The notes: generated by a model from the letters alone, not told the origin. 42,096 nt of DNA from Tieghemiomyces parasiticus (GCA_027575765.1 JANBPT010000353.1:1-42096); one strand, 5' to 3'. Counted from the first letter of the stretch, positions 20,490 through 30,629 are shown. Numbers and translations: made by a program.

Positions 20490-22100
20490 ATGGGGAAGCA
20501 CAGTCACGACAACGATAGCCAGGAGGTGCTCGACGATGAGCCCCGCAACATTATCCTGGGCATGATCGGCCAACTCCGCCGGGACATGGATCTGAGCAAG
20601 GTCACTTTCCCCACCTTCGTTTTGGAACCCCGAAGTTTTCTCGAGCGGGTCACCGACTTTATGACCCACCCTGATATCCTTATCAAGTAAGTCGCCTTCG
20701 ATACTTTCTCTTTCTTCTACCGAGGCTCACACATGGCGCGGCATAGGTTGGGTGGATTTGACTGGTCTCCGACTCCTCTGGCTCCATCGTCCTCACCCGC
20801 TGCCAGTCTACCGGTTGGCCCCACGTCATCACGCCTGCCTCTCGACTTACCATGCCCCTCGCCTCCCCTTCTGTACGCTCTATCTGTCACCCCCTCACCC
20901 ACCCCAGTGCCACTAAGGTAGCCGACCCCGAAGCCCGCTTTGTGGAGGTGGTCAAATACTACCTCTCGGGCTGGCATATCCGCCCCAAGGGTGTCAAGAA
21001 GCCATATAATCCGGTCCTGGGCGAATACTTCCGTTGTCAGTGGAAGTACGAAGATAATACCGAGGCCTTCTACATCTCCGAGCAGGTGTCGCACCACCCG
21101 CCCGTGTCGGCCTACTTTTACGCTAACCCAGAGAATGGCATCTACATTGAAGGCGACTTGCGTCCCAAGTCACGCTTCCTGGGCAACAGCGTGGCCATGG
21201 TTCTCGAGGGTGGCACCCATATTGACATGGTCGGCACGAAAGAGACCTTCCAGATCACGTACCCCAACATGTACGCTCGCGGGATCTTGTTCGGCACCAT
21301 GATGCTGGAACTGGGCGAAGTGGCCACCGTGCGGTGCCCGCAGTCGGACCTGGTGTGTGAGGTCGAGTTTAAGACGAAGGGCTTCTTCAGTGGCGGCTAC
21401 AACGCCATTTCTGGCAAGATCAAACGGATATCTACGGGTGAAGTCCTCTATGAGATCAGTGGTCATTGGACCAATGTCATCAATATCAAGCACAAAGCGT
21501 CAGGGAAGTCATCCGTGCTATTCGACGTGGATAACGCCCCGTGCATCCCCAAGCTCGTGGCCCCGGAAGCCGAACAGGGATCCATGGAGTCCCGCCGGCT
21601 CTGGTCTCATGTCACCGCCGCTATGCAGGCCCGCGACCTCGATACCGCCACCGATGAAAAGTCAAAGATTGAGGAGCTCCAGCGTCAGCAGCGCAAGGAG
21701 CGCGAGAACGAGGGCGTTGAGTGGGCCCCGCACTTCTTTGTACCCAAGGGCGACACCTGGGACGTGCGCATCAAAAAGTAAGTCACGGCTGTGGTTGTTG
21801 GTCCAGTTGCGGTGTCGAAGGGGCTTGGGTGGAGAGCGTTTTTCCTTTCCCGCCAGCTACACGAGAAACGTTACACAGAGAAGAATCCTCATCGAATACT
21901 TGTCCATTAACCACATCCATCACGATCTCCCCCAACTTAACCCCGCGTACATTATTTCACCATCACCCTCTCCCACTTCCTGAATTTCACCCCATCCCAG
22001 TATCCCCAAGAAGGATCCCAAAGCGGCGAACGAGATCATCAAGCAGTTTATCTACTCGCCATCGATCGAGCAAATGGCACCTCGCCAGCAAAAATCTTAG
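20490..22100 (+). CDS. Oxysterol-binding-protein-related lipid transfer protein (Osh6/Osh7-like), three exons
   Basis: Lipid transfer protein working at membrane contact sites. Exons are 20490-20686, 20908-21777 and 22001-22100. Introns of 221 and 223 nt both begin GTAAGTC, and the product is 388 aa. The OSBP signature EQVSHHPP is present at about residue 120. The N-terminal lid region (MDLSKVTFPTFVLEPRSFLE) and GWHIRPKGVKKPYNPVLGE match the short Osh6/Osh7 group, which exchanges phosphatidylserine for PI4P between ER and plasma membrane. There is no PH, ankyrin or GOLD domain, so it is a short ORP. The C-terminus PHFFVPKGDTWDVRIK is in exon 2, and a Lys/Gln-rich tail is in exon 3. The start ATG has good context (tcaacATGG). 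Family certain; subgroup likely; substrate inferred from the subgroup. Confidence 0.93.
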
Positions 22101-23915
22101 TTGCCGGCCCGAACCTTGTCCTTCGTCCCGAACTGCCTACCATCACATTGAGCAGGGCCTACTTTCAGGTCGCCCCACTAATTCATGGCGGCGAGAGCAG
22201 TGGTTTGGCCAGGCTTCCAGTGACGGCCGGGTTTCCGCGGAGGCGCATTGAACACCCCCACCTCTCTTTTTTTCTACTCCTTTGTTTCATTTACGACGTC
22301 TTGTTTCTCTCCGCATGGTACATTACATCCCTGGCCTAACCTGGTTCTCTCATTGGGATTTCGCTGGGTCCCCATTTCTATTTCTACACTTCCCAGTAAA
22401 CCGTCTCCCCCTGATTATTTTTGCCATTGGCGTTCAGGTTTGTTTTTTGGCTAGCCTTGGTGCGGATGACGTGGTTAATTTAGGCTAGATAACCCCGAGG
22501 TGGCGTTTGGAGTCGTCGGGGTGGGCCTTGTCAGATCCCCATTTCCAAGCCGTCTTAACGTGCCTGGGTTGGATAGGGCTACCCGTAGGACACAACCTTT
22601 CGGTGGCTGATGATCAAAAATGGTTTAGGTGGAACGGCCCGACTCAATATCGCCGGTGACAATGGGAGCCAGGAGGTGGGCAGGTTTGGGCGACTATCTT
22701 CCGGAAGCAGGTTAAAGAACGTACCCACCGGCGGCAACTGGTCGTTGGTGGCATTTCTGGGAAACTGAGACTGGTATATCTGTGGAGTCCCTGGTATATG
22801 GATCGAAAGGCATACATAGTCAATAGGAGAAAGGAGGGACGCGATAGAGCTAGAGTAGCTAAAGATTACATACTAATCGTTTATAAACAGTCACTTTAGT
22901 TGATTGTCCACGAGACAACACCCAAAAACTTGGCGGAGATGGTGTCTAGGCCATACTGGTGAAAGGGCCTCTACTAGCATGTACGAGGGAAAACATACCC
23001 CCTGGGGGAAGCGACGGAACGTCAATGAGCAGAATGGTATAGTCTGACACCCAGATTCCGCACGGATGGCCTTCGCCTGCCGATCCGAAGGACCCAACTT
23101 CCAATTGAAAACTCACGCAGAATGATTAATATAATTAAAAGCGAGCTCTTTGGGGCTTTTCCAAGGCTGGGAAGGAAGTGTATAGGGTGTGGCGTGAAAG
23201 GTGGTTCAACTCTAGAGTCAGCTACAGCCAACAGCCTAGCAAAATTAACACCATTAAATTATAGATATGTATTACTTGAAAATATATGTAAAATTATCCT
23301 CTGGAGGATGTCTATGTAGGACAACACTGGAGTCTTTAACCCCTATTATCATTGGTTCGGACTGTCCCCAAAAAACTGCCTCTATACCCATCGTCCTCAC
23401 AGCTTTGCAACGCAGTCCTTTAAGATAGGCGGTTACCCAGTGGGTTTGGTACGAATAGGGAATCCGTTACTACCTTACGCTGCCTTGTAGCAGTCCAGAT
23501 CAACAACTTCTAAATCGGGTTCCTAACTGGATCGCGTGTTAAGTCGAACCCATCCCATCAGAGGGCATCAAGCAGTGGTATTTGATAGCAACCTTAACCT
23601 ACCAACATGCCAATAATGACTATACTCTGAATTACCAGGCAGGTTCTTTCTTCAGTATAATCCAAAATCCTACATTTCGTTACCAACAGGCTACATCTGA
23701 CCAACGGTGCTCTTGAGCTAACCTTCCAAACTTATAGATGTTAATCTTTCTCAGTCATAATTGTAGGGCAGAGCTGGGCTGCAGCCGACTCATGGATATA
23801 TAGGTTGTTTTACATACCATTTGCAAGTGGGCTGGGTAGCTGGCATTCACTTGATACTGGGTCCAGGTCCAGTAAAAGAACAATGGCTGAAAATTTCATC
23901 GGAATAGGAACCAAA
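22101..23915. other. Intergenic region before the 5S gene
   Basis: 3' flank of the Osh-like gene, then about 1.5 kb that becomes AT-rich toward 23.1-23.8 kb. No coding frame above 70 codons and no recognisable repeat. TTTTGG directly after the 5S gene (on its strand) is its probable terminator, at about 23911-23916. Confidence 0.45.
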
Positions 23916-24033
23916 AGTTGCGGCACCGACTATTCCCAAGTGGTCACCCACCTTAGTACTAAATCAGCTGACTGGGCCTTAACTTCGCAGATCTAACGGG
24001 ATACGGTGCTAACTCCGGCATATGGCCGCAACT
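23916..24033 (-). rRNA. 5S ribosomal RNA
   Basis: On the minus strand the sequence runs from AGTTGCGGCCATATG to GGTGCCGCAACT, about 118 nt, the normal 5S length. Helix I is perfect: GTTGCGGC at the 5' end pairs with GCCGCAAC at the 3' end. The internal promoter blocks are recognisable: GAAGTTAAGGCCCAGTC (box A area) and GGTGGGTGACC (box C area). A T-run follows for Pol III termination. The gene stands alone among protein genes and transposons, so 5S genes are probably dispersed in this genome. The LTR of a Gypsy element begins at 24038, only 4 bp beyond its 5' end. Confidence 0.93.
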
Positions 24034-24037
24034 GATA

Positions 24038-24514
24038 TGTGAAGCCGAGCACGGCTTATGCCTTTGAGGAGCTGTAATAGGCCGCGCCTATACAACCATG
24101 GAAAATAACAAAAGAAAAGAGACCGGGCGACCTCTGGGAGAGGCCCGGAAGAGACGGGGGGCCAGTCAGGCCCTCCACCAATTAGCGTTAATCCTTTAGT
24201 ATAGTCATAGTATAAAAGCCGGGCCCAAGTATGCAACATAGGGCCCGGCAGCTTATTCCCAATTCCTGTCCCATAGTGTCATCCATTGGCACTATTCCGT
24301 TAGTAAATTCTAGTACCAATATTCCCCTAAGCTTGCTTGTTGGTAAACGTTTCTAGATTTTATTTGAGGTTTTCTCTGTCAATAGTTAACCTATCAAACT
24401 TTGCGTTACAGATTTGGACAGCCCTGGTCCGACTGCACCTTCCTGAATTCTCCACTTTGTCTTGGAGGTTCTTTTGAAAGCGGGACCGACTTCCAGATAT
24501 TGGTCCGCTTTAAA
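24038..24514 (+). repeat. 5' LTR of the Ty3/Gypsy element
   Basis: 477 bp, beginning TGTGAAGCC and ending CTTTAAA just before the primer binding site. It aligns along its whole length with 29356-29822. A TATA box (TATAAAAG) lies at 24211-24218. It keeps about 17 CG dinucleotides, nearly all of which are TG, CA or otherwise changed in the 3' LTR. Confidence 0.9.
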
Positions 24515-24516
24515 CT

Positions 24517-24527
24517 TGGTAGCAAAG
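24517..24527 (+). other. Primer binding site (initiator tRNA-Met)
   Basis: TGGTAGCAAAG, 2 nt after the LTR end. Its complement CTTTGCTACCA fits the 3' end of a eukaryotic initiator tRNA-Met; the GCTACCA end is characteristic of that tRNA. This is the usual primer of many Ty3/Gypsy elements. Confidence 0.7.
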
Positions 24528-24617
24528 CTACGTTTTTTGCAACATCAATTTCCGCCGATGCACACTCCGCACTAGTAATTTTCTATACATTATAAAAGTT
24601 TATTTTCTCCTTACCAC

Positions 24618-25616
24618 ATGCAATGGGGATATGGCCTAGACCCCCAAAACACCTCACAATTGTCCAACACCTCAAGTTCATCTGACCACAATGCATTCCA
24701 CAACGCCCCTAGCAAACACTTGCCTCAACTGCTGACGCCACCGCCCCCGCCTATCATGTCACACAATGCGGGCTCCATCCAGGAGCCATCCAAACTGCTC
24801 CAAATCCTTGTCAAATCATTGTCCCAAAACCAAACCAAGGGCGCCCAATGGCTGCCCGGCACCCAACTCATGCCATTTGCCGGTACCAGGCGTGAGAACA
24901 TTGAATACTGGCTACTCTCTGTGGACCTATACTGTGAGGCCCAAAGCATCCGCAATGACCACCGGAAGGTAATGCTTGCTGCGAGTGCACTACAAGACAA
25001 GGCCCTGGGTTGGCTATACCTGTTCCAATGGGAAAACACCATCATCACCTGGCCTATCTTTGTGGATGCCCTACAAGAACATTATAGTGGGGCTTGCACA
25101 AAGGCCACCTTGAGAGACCAACTGGCCAATCTTACCCAATGCAGATCAGTGTGGGAATATTCCCAAGAACTGTCCTCCATTGTCGCCTCCCATGGGGGAA
25201 TCACTGCAGATGAGGCAGTGGACCGTTTCACACGGGGTCTGAAGCCCCACATTTGCGCGCATGTAGCGGCCCAAAATTTCACCAGCCTAAACAAGGCCAT
25301 CATGTTTGCAGAGCAATTTGACGTGGCACTGGGTCCCAGACACAAAACCAGTTGTGTTGCGCAACCAGCCAATGGGATGACAGGATGCCAGGAAACTATT
25401 CCCATGGAACTTGACGCGGTCCACGCGCAAAAGGGGAGACACCACCCTTTCAAAGGGAAATGCTACAATTGCGGTCTGGATGGCCATATGACCCGCCAGT
25501 GCACAAAACCCCGCAAGCAGGTCAATGCCATTGAGGAGGGAAAAGAGGAGGGGCGGGACAACAACCAGGACTCAACCTGCCCCAATGAGGCCTCCGCCAC
25601 GTACCTGGAGCTGTGA
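24618..25616 (+). CDS. Gag (nucleocapsid) of the Ty3/Gypsy element
   Basis: 332 aa from ATG 24618. The central part has the retrotransposon Gag look (ENIEYWLLSVDLYCEAQ, then LGWLYLFQWENTIITWPIFVDALQEHY). A zinc knuckle follows, C-X2-C-X4-H-X4-C at residues 282-295 (CYNCGLDGHMTRQC), for RNA binding. It forms the virus-like particle of the retrotransposon inside the cell. The frame ends in two stops in a row (TGA TAG at 25614-25619), and the pol ATG follows in the same frame 24 nt later. It is intact and could still be expressed. Confidence 0.9.
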   Translation: MQWGYGLDPQNTSQLSNTSSSSDHNAFHNAPSKHLPQLLTPPPPPIMSHNAGSIQEPSKLLQILVKSLSQNQTKGAQWLPGTQLMPFAGTRRENIEYWLLSVDLYCEAQSIRNDHRKVMLAASALQDKALGWLYLFQWENTIITWPIFVDALQEHYSGACTKATLRDQLANLTQCRSVWEYSQELSSIVASHGGITADEAVDRFTRGLKPHICAHVAAQNFTSLNKAIMFAEQFDVALGPRHKTSCVAQPANGMTGCQETIPMELDAVHAQKGRHHPFKGKCYNCGLDGHMTRQCTKPRKQVNAIEEGKEEGRDNNQDSTCPNEASATYLEL

Positions 25617-25643
25617 TAGGGGTGGCCAAAGCCACCCCCCCCA

Positions 25644-28115
25644 ATGACCACGGGCCATGAGCCCAAAACAGCACCATTCCTAATTTTTGATATGGTAATA
25701 AAGTCCACCGCAGTGAACTGCCTCTTGGATAGTGGGTCAACAAATGACTTTATTTTGAGAGAATGTACCCAGCGGTTGGGCCTACCAAAATGGAAGTGCC
25801 GGGCGGCACTAAAGGTTAGGGTTGCCAATGACAAACTGATGACAATTGACAAGTACACCAAGTTCAAGGCGGTTGTTGATGGCCACCAACACCAAGTCAC
25901 GGCATATATTTTCAATCACCCGACCTACAACATTTTGGTGGGTCAACCGTGGATTCAAACCCATGCCCCTGAAATTGACTGGGCCAAAGGGAGGCTACGC
26001 CTGCAAAAGAGGACGGGAAATCCTCTTATTGGCCAAAATGCGGCCCTGGGCCTGAGCAAGAATGCAAGTACCTTACAAGTTATGGGAATTTCCCAAGGGA
26101 CTTTGCACATGTGCAAGGCAAGTGTTCCAGCTATGCCCAACATTATTGAATACCGGGTAAAACTGGGAATGCTACCGCCACAACAAAATCACGATTCAGA
26201 TGCAGGAACCAACCTGGCTAGCAATGCAGATGCAACCGTCTATCCGGGGAAGACACTACAATTGCCCCTAGGTCTGCAAACGGGACCACCCAAAGGGTTG
26301 TACCTCCAACTGCACCTACGATCCAGCTGGGCAAGCAAGGGCCTAACCCTGGGAGGCGGAGTCATCAACAGCAGATACCGCGGGGAAATACAGGCAGTAC
26401 TGACCAACACCAGTAATCAGGACGTCAGCATCCGCAAGGGGGACTATGTGGTACAGGCCGTGTACCACGCCCTAAGCCCCACAAAATGGACAGAGCGTGC
26501 CCGCCTGGGCAAGACAACGCAAGGTACCCAGGGATTTGGGTCCACCAAGGAAGCACCCACCATTGAGATCATCAGCACCCTCCAATGCAAACAGGAATTA
26601 TGCAACCCAGGCCAACCCAGTTTTTTATTAACCGTGAGAACCAAAAAAACGGGGATTGACAACCCCCTGCAGGACGCCCCAGAAATGATTGTCAGAGCCC
26701 TGGAACTGTATCAACAGACGGTATTTGGGCCAATGCCCCCGGGGCTCCCTCCCACCCACCATGTGGACCACCGGATCAAAACCACCACGGACCGCCCAAT
26801 TGTGCAGGCTCCATACCCACTACCCCAGCGCAACCTACAAGAATTACAAGCCCAACTAGACAAATACCTTGCCAAAGGGTGGATACAACCGGGATCCTCC
26901 CCCTATGGCGCCCCAGTGATTTTTGTACCCAAGAAAGACGGAACACGGCGCATGTGTATCGACTACCAAGCCCTGAATAAGGCCACAGTGAAAAACCGGT
27001 ACCCGCTCCCCAACATAGCCAAAAGGTTTGCACGCCTGGCAGGATCTCAGATTTTCTCTAAGATTGATCTGAAGTCTGGTTACCATCAGATCCGGATTGC
27101 CAGGGACAATGTACCAAAGACGGTGTTCAATACCCGGTACGGACAATACAAATTCCTTGTCATGCCATTTGGACTCACCAATGCCCCAGCCACGTTCCAA
27201 ACATTGATGAATTCAATTTTACAGCCATTTTTGGACACTTGTGCTATGGTTTATTTGGATGATATTCTAATTTTTAGCAAAAATTTGGAGGATCACGCCA
27301 GGGACCTAACACGAGTCCTAGACGCGCTAGCGGAGGCAAAATTAGTGGCCAACCTGGCAAAGTCGGAGTTCTGCCGGGAAGACATCAAATACCTGGGCCA
27401 CCAAGTATCAAAAGAGGGTGTACAAGTCGATCCGGCAAAAACAAAGGCCATGCGCAAGTACCCGGCCCCAAAAACGGTAAAACAATTACAATCATTCCTA
27501 GGCCTGACAAACTATTACCACACCTTTGTGCCCAAGTATGCTGCAACGGTGGCACCCCTGACCAACCAGCTTAGGGGGAAGGGCAAGGACATTGAATGGA
27601 GCAACAAGTGCCAACGGGCCTTTGAGGCACTCAAAGAAAAGCTGGTCAAACTGCCAATTTTATTATACCCAGATTTTGACAAACCATTTACCGTGCAAAC
27701 CGACGCCTCTACCATAGCACTAGGCGCAGTACTCCTCCAGGAACACGGACAAGGCCTCCAGCCCATAGCATTCCTATCAAAAAGACTCAGCCCAACCCAA
27801 TCAAGGTACCCAGTTTATGAATTAGAATTGTTTGCAATTGTTTATGCATTGAAAAATTGGAGACAATATTTATATGGTCAAAAATTTATTGTACAAACTG
27901 ATCATAAATCTCTACAATTTCTAACTTTGGTCAAAAAATTAACACCAAGATTGTATAGATGGCTAGAGGATTTATTGGAATTTGACCCAGAGGTTGAGTA
28001 CCTGCTGGGGAAAAGGCAAGTAATTGCGGATGCAATATCAAGGGCACTAGACCAACAATGGCACATATCAAGGTCCCGGACAAAGACTGGACAACATACC
28101 TCAAAGGGTATCTAG
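25644..28115 (+). CDS. Pol of the Ty3/Gypsy element: protease, reverse transcriptase, RNase H
   Basis: 823 aa from ATG 25644, in the same frame as gag. The aspartic protease has D29-S-G (LLDSGST). RT landmarks are FVPKKDGTRRMCIDYQALNK, FSKIDLKSGYHQIRI and Y537-L-D-D (YLDDILIFS). RNase H begins near D687 (VQTDASTIALGAVLLQE) and has the later HKSLQFLT block. All catalytic residues I can check are present. The frame stops at TAG 28113, shortly after RNase H, so integrase is cut off from it. Two segments (about 27190-27290 and 27790-27990) are strikingly AT-rich at third codon positions compared with the rest. Confidence 0.9.
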   Translation: MTTGHEPKTAPFLIFDMVIKSTAVNCLLDSGSTNDFILRECTQRLGLPKWKCRAALKVRVANDKLMTIDKYTKFKAVVDGHQHQVTAYIFNHPTYNILVGQPWIQTHAPEIDWAKGRLRLQKRTGNPLIGQNAALGLSKNASTLQVMGISQGTLHMCKASVPAMPNIIEYRVKLGMLPPQQNHDSDAGTNLASNADATVYPGKTLQLPLGLQTGPPKGLYLQLHLRSSWASKGLTLGGGVINSRYRGEIQAVLTNTSNQDVSIRKGDYVVQAVYHALSPTKWTERARLGKTTQGTQGFGSTKEAPTIEIISTLQCKQELCNPGQPSFLLTVRTKKTGIDNPLQDAPEMIVRALELYQQTVFGPMPPGLPPTHHVDHRIKTTTDRPIVQAPYPLPQRNLQELQAQLDKYLAKGWIQPGSSPYGAPVIFVPKKDGTRRMCIDYQALNKATVKNRYPLPNIAKRFARLAGSQIFSKIDLKSGYHQIRIARDNVPKTVFNTRYGQYKFLVMPFGLTNAPATFQTLMNSILQPFLDTCAMVYLDDILIFSKNLEDHARDLTRVLDALAEAKLVANLAKSEFCREDIKYLGHQVSKEGVQVDPAKTKAMRKYPAPKTVKQLQSFLGLTNYYHTFVPKYAATVAPLTNQLRGKGKDIEWSNKCQRAFEALKEKLVKLPILLYPDFDKPFTVQTDASTIALGAVLLQEHGQGLQPIAFLSKRLSPTQSRYPVYELELFAIVYALKNWRQYLYGQKFIVQTDHKSLQFLTLVKKLTPRLYRWLEDLLEFDPEVEYLLGKRQVIADAISRALDQQWHISRSRTKTGQHTSKGI

Positions 28116-29270
28116 ACGGCAAGGTGTGGCCAACCAGGATGGCAAGTTTCACAAAGGACAAAGTTGTAGCAGAGTCAAGTCATTTTTGATTAGTAGATGG
28201 CATAGTGGTTTGAATTGTGGATGGTGTGGATGTAGCGGTGGTGCCACCACAACAATTGGAGAACTTACAAAACTACCATGACAGACGCGGCCACGGAGGA
28301 ACCAGGGACACCATTACATGCATGCAACCATTTGTGTGGTGGCTGGAATGGCAAAAGGACGTCAAAGATTATGTGCGGTTGTGCCTGCAATGCCAAAAGT
28401 ACAGCCCCAACTACAAAGCACAGGACACCTCAAGGCACCCACTGGACCCACTGCTAGCACCATTTGTATGCTGGAGCATCAACATAGTCAGTCCACTGAC
28501 AACCATGGAGCAAGGTAACAAATACCTCATCACGGCCATGGAGCATGCCACAGGATTTGCAGTATGCCAGGCAGTCCCAGACACCATCACAGAGCAGATT
28601 GTCAAATTCCTGTATACAAAAATCATGTGCAAGTATGGAAGACCAGTAGAATTGTTATCTGACCAAGGCCCACAGTTCTTAGCAGACATCATGGCACAGT
28701 TCATGGAATGGCAGTGGATCCACCACATCCATACCTCAGGGTACCACCCCCAGACAAACAGGCAACTAGAGCATTTCTGCCAATCCCTGAAAAACATGAT
28801 TTGTGCCATGGTACCCAAGCCCAAAAAAGACTGGGACTGCTGGTTACCCATGGTACTCATATACCTTTGGTTGCAACCATTGCAATGCATGGGCCACACA
28901 CCATTTACACTCATGTACAGGGTGCAAATGAACTTACCGGGGGAGCTGGTACAACTGACATACAACTAAAATGTAGAAATCAACATTGACTACCAACACA
29001 TGGACATGATGCTGCAACTAGCAGCACTACAACAAATGTGCAAGGCTGAGAATGAAGCAAGGAAGCAATGGAACAAATGAAACAGACTAGCAGCAGGCCC
29101 CCTAAAAGGATATAACATAGGGGACCATGTAATGGTAAGAAACAAATTAGCCAGGTTGCTAGAGCCAAAATGGTTTGGCCCTTTTTGCGTCACCACCAGC
29201 CTGTGGTGGAACACATACACACTAGAGACCCTGGACAACCGGTTTGCAATTTGACCCATTCACATGATGC
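28116..29270 (+). pseudogene. Integrase region of the Ty3/Gypsy element, broken
   Basis: Sequence continues from pol in another frame after stops at 28113 and around 28187-28200. The longest piece (28217-28969) has a zinc-binding HHCC arrangement (H...H in YHDRRGH, C-X2-C in CLQCQK) and a DDE core. The first catalytic Asp is Asn (CWSINIV where the family has W..D), the second is present (LLSDQGPQF), and the Glu is present in a changed context (HPQTNRQLEHF). After TAA at 28967 a C-terminal part continues in shifted frames (GDHVMVRNKLARLLEPKWFGPF). I see no chromodomain. It cannot make active integrase. Confidence 0.85.
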
Positions 29271-29343
29271 ATCTTAAAGCATGTCATGTGACCTCCACAA
29301 CGGCCCACCAGTGGTACCTCCTGGCTAGGTATAGGCGCACCCT

Positions 29344-29355
29344 GAGGGGGGAGAG
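29344..29355 (+). other. Polypurine tract
   Basis: GAGGGGGGAGAG immediately before the 3' LTR, the expected plus-strand primer of an LTR retrotransposon. Confidence 0.8.
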
Positions 29356-29822
29356 TGTGAAGCCAAGAACAGCTTCTCCCTTTGAGGAGCTGTAGTAGGC
29401 CACACCTACACAAGAAGCAAAAAAAAAAGAAACTGAGCAACCTCTGGGAGAGGCCTGGAAGAGACAGAAGACTAGCCAGGTCCTCCACCAATTAGCATAA
29501 ATCCTTTATTATAGTTATAGTATATAAGCTGGGCCCAAGTATGCAACACAGGGCCCAGTGGCTTATTTTCTGATTCCTGTCCCATAGTACCATCCATTGG
29601 TGCTATTTTGCTAGTAAAGTCTATTACCAATATTCTCCTAAGCATACTTGTTAAACATTTATAGATTTTATTTGAGGTTTTCTCTGTCAGTGCTTAACCT
29701 ACTAAACTTTGTGTTACATATTTTAACAGCACTGGTCTGACTGTATCTTCCTGAAATCTCCTCTTTGACCCAGAGGTTCTTTTAAAGGTGGAACCAACTC
29801 TCAGAAATTGGTCTGCTTTACA
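29356..29822 (+). repeat. 3' LTR of the Ty3/Gypsy element
   Basis: 467 bp, beginning TGTGAAGCC and ending GCTTTACA. It aligns end to end with the 5' LTR. I see no CG dinucleotide in it; positions that are CG in the 5' LTR read TG or CA (examples: CCTGGAAG here, CCCGGAAG there; GGTCTGC here, GGTCCGC there). A TATA-like TATATAAG is at 29521-29528. Confidence 0.9.
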
Positions 29823-29829
29823 ACAATTG

Positions 29830-30234
29830 TGGTGCTAAGCCCTAGGTGGCAGCCTTTGGTTAAGCCATACACAATAAAGGTCTGGGCCCAATGGCAAAAC
29901 GGGGTGAACAACAATGGCAGGTTTGTTTACTTCTACAATTAACATAAATAGTTTGGGGCTGCAATGGCATCCAACTAATATCACTAATAATAAAATAAAT
30001 AAAGATTACTAGAAAAATATAAATCTAAAATCAGCTAGTAAGCCTTTGCTTAGCTGCATGGGCTCACTTTTATACTTGGGTGTGGGAATTGATCTACATC
30101 CCCCTGTATATCACACATAACCTAAAACCTTAATCCTGACTTTCCCCCACAAGGGGATTGGTAATTGTTTACACTTTCTAGGTATTGGTGTGCCTGCTAG
30201 ATACCTTCAAGATCCAAAGCAGGTGTTGGCACCA
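29830..30234 (+). mobile_element. ~400-bp non-coding repeat element, copy 1
   Basis: 405 bp, beginning TGGTGCTAAGCCC and ending GTGTTGGCACCA, similar along its length to 30630-31020. The terminal inverted repeat is TGGTGCC-like. Flanks AACAATTG and CCAAATTG may be a decayed 8-bp duplication. It lies directly after the Gypsy 3' LTR. It has no coding capacity. It may be a hAT-type non-autonomous element (MITE) or, less likely, a solo LTR. Confidence 0.65.
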
Positions 30235-30282
30235 CCAAATTGTGAAATGTTTAATATAATAGAAATAGTACCCTATGGCAGG

Positions 30283-30415
30283 TGTGGTGATTGGGAACCA
30301 CCACATTAGATCATCCCAGGGTAAAGTCCAAGTCTACTATTTCAGAACCAAAAATTCTGTGATAGTAGAATGGCCTTTTGGTTATGGTATTAGACTTGGG
30401 CCTAATATCAACACA
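30283..30415 (+). repeat. 133-bp hairpin repeat, copy C
   Basis: Forward copy beginning TGTGGTGATTGGGAACC and ending ATCAACACA. Nearly identical to copy D. No obvious target duplication (flanks GCAGG and ACATT). Confidence 0.9.
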
Positions 30416-30629
30416 ACATTAAATCAAAAAGTATGAAACCCCATCCATGGGAAATTGGGGATACTATTGGTAGAGGGTTTGGGGGATTGTCTTGTGCTTG
30501 TGGATTGTCCTTTCCCCTTTCCCTAGTGGGTTTGTTGGCCTTTTACTGTGGCACCAAAGTTGCCCCCTTATACAAGGGACCCTTGGGTCTCTTCAGGAGG
30601 GCCAAATATATCAGGGCTCCGCAGTGCTG

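Larger units (their letters stand above)
24038..29822 (+). mobile_element. Ty3/Gypsy LTR retrotransposon, 5.8 kb, 3' half decayed
   Basis: Complete outline: 5' LTR, primer binding site, Gag, protease-RT-RNase H frame, broken integrase, polypurine tract, 3' LTR. The order RT-RNase H-integrase defines Ty3/Gypsy. LTRs start TGTGAAGCC; the 3' one ends ACA. The 5' half, including gag and most of pol, has open frames and normal CpGs. The integrase region and 3' LTR are broken and CpG-depleted. No matching target duplication is seen: TGATA before the 5' LTR, ACAAT after the 3' LTR. The element sits at the start of a 5S gene, as Ty3 does at Pol III genes. It is probably not autonomous now. Confidence 0.93.

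Noticed and set aside
23530..23560. GTCGAACCC resembling a reverse-strand tRNA B box
   Set aside because: No acceptor, D or anticodon stems can be folded around it.
28411..28965. 184-codon minus frame
   Set aside because: Antisense to the Gypsy integrase remnant.
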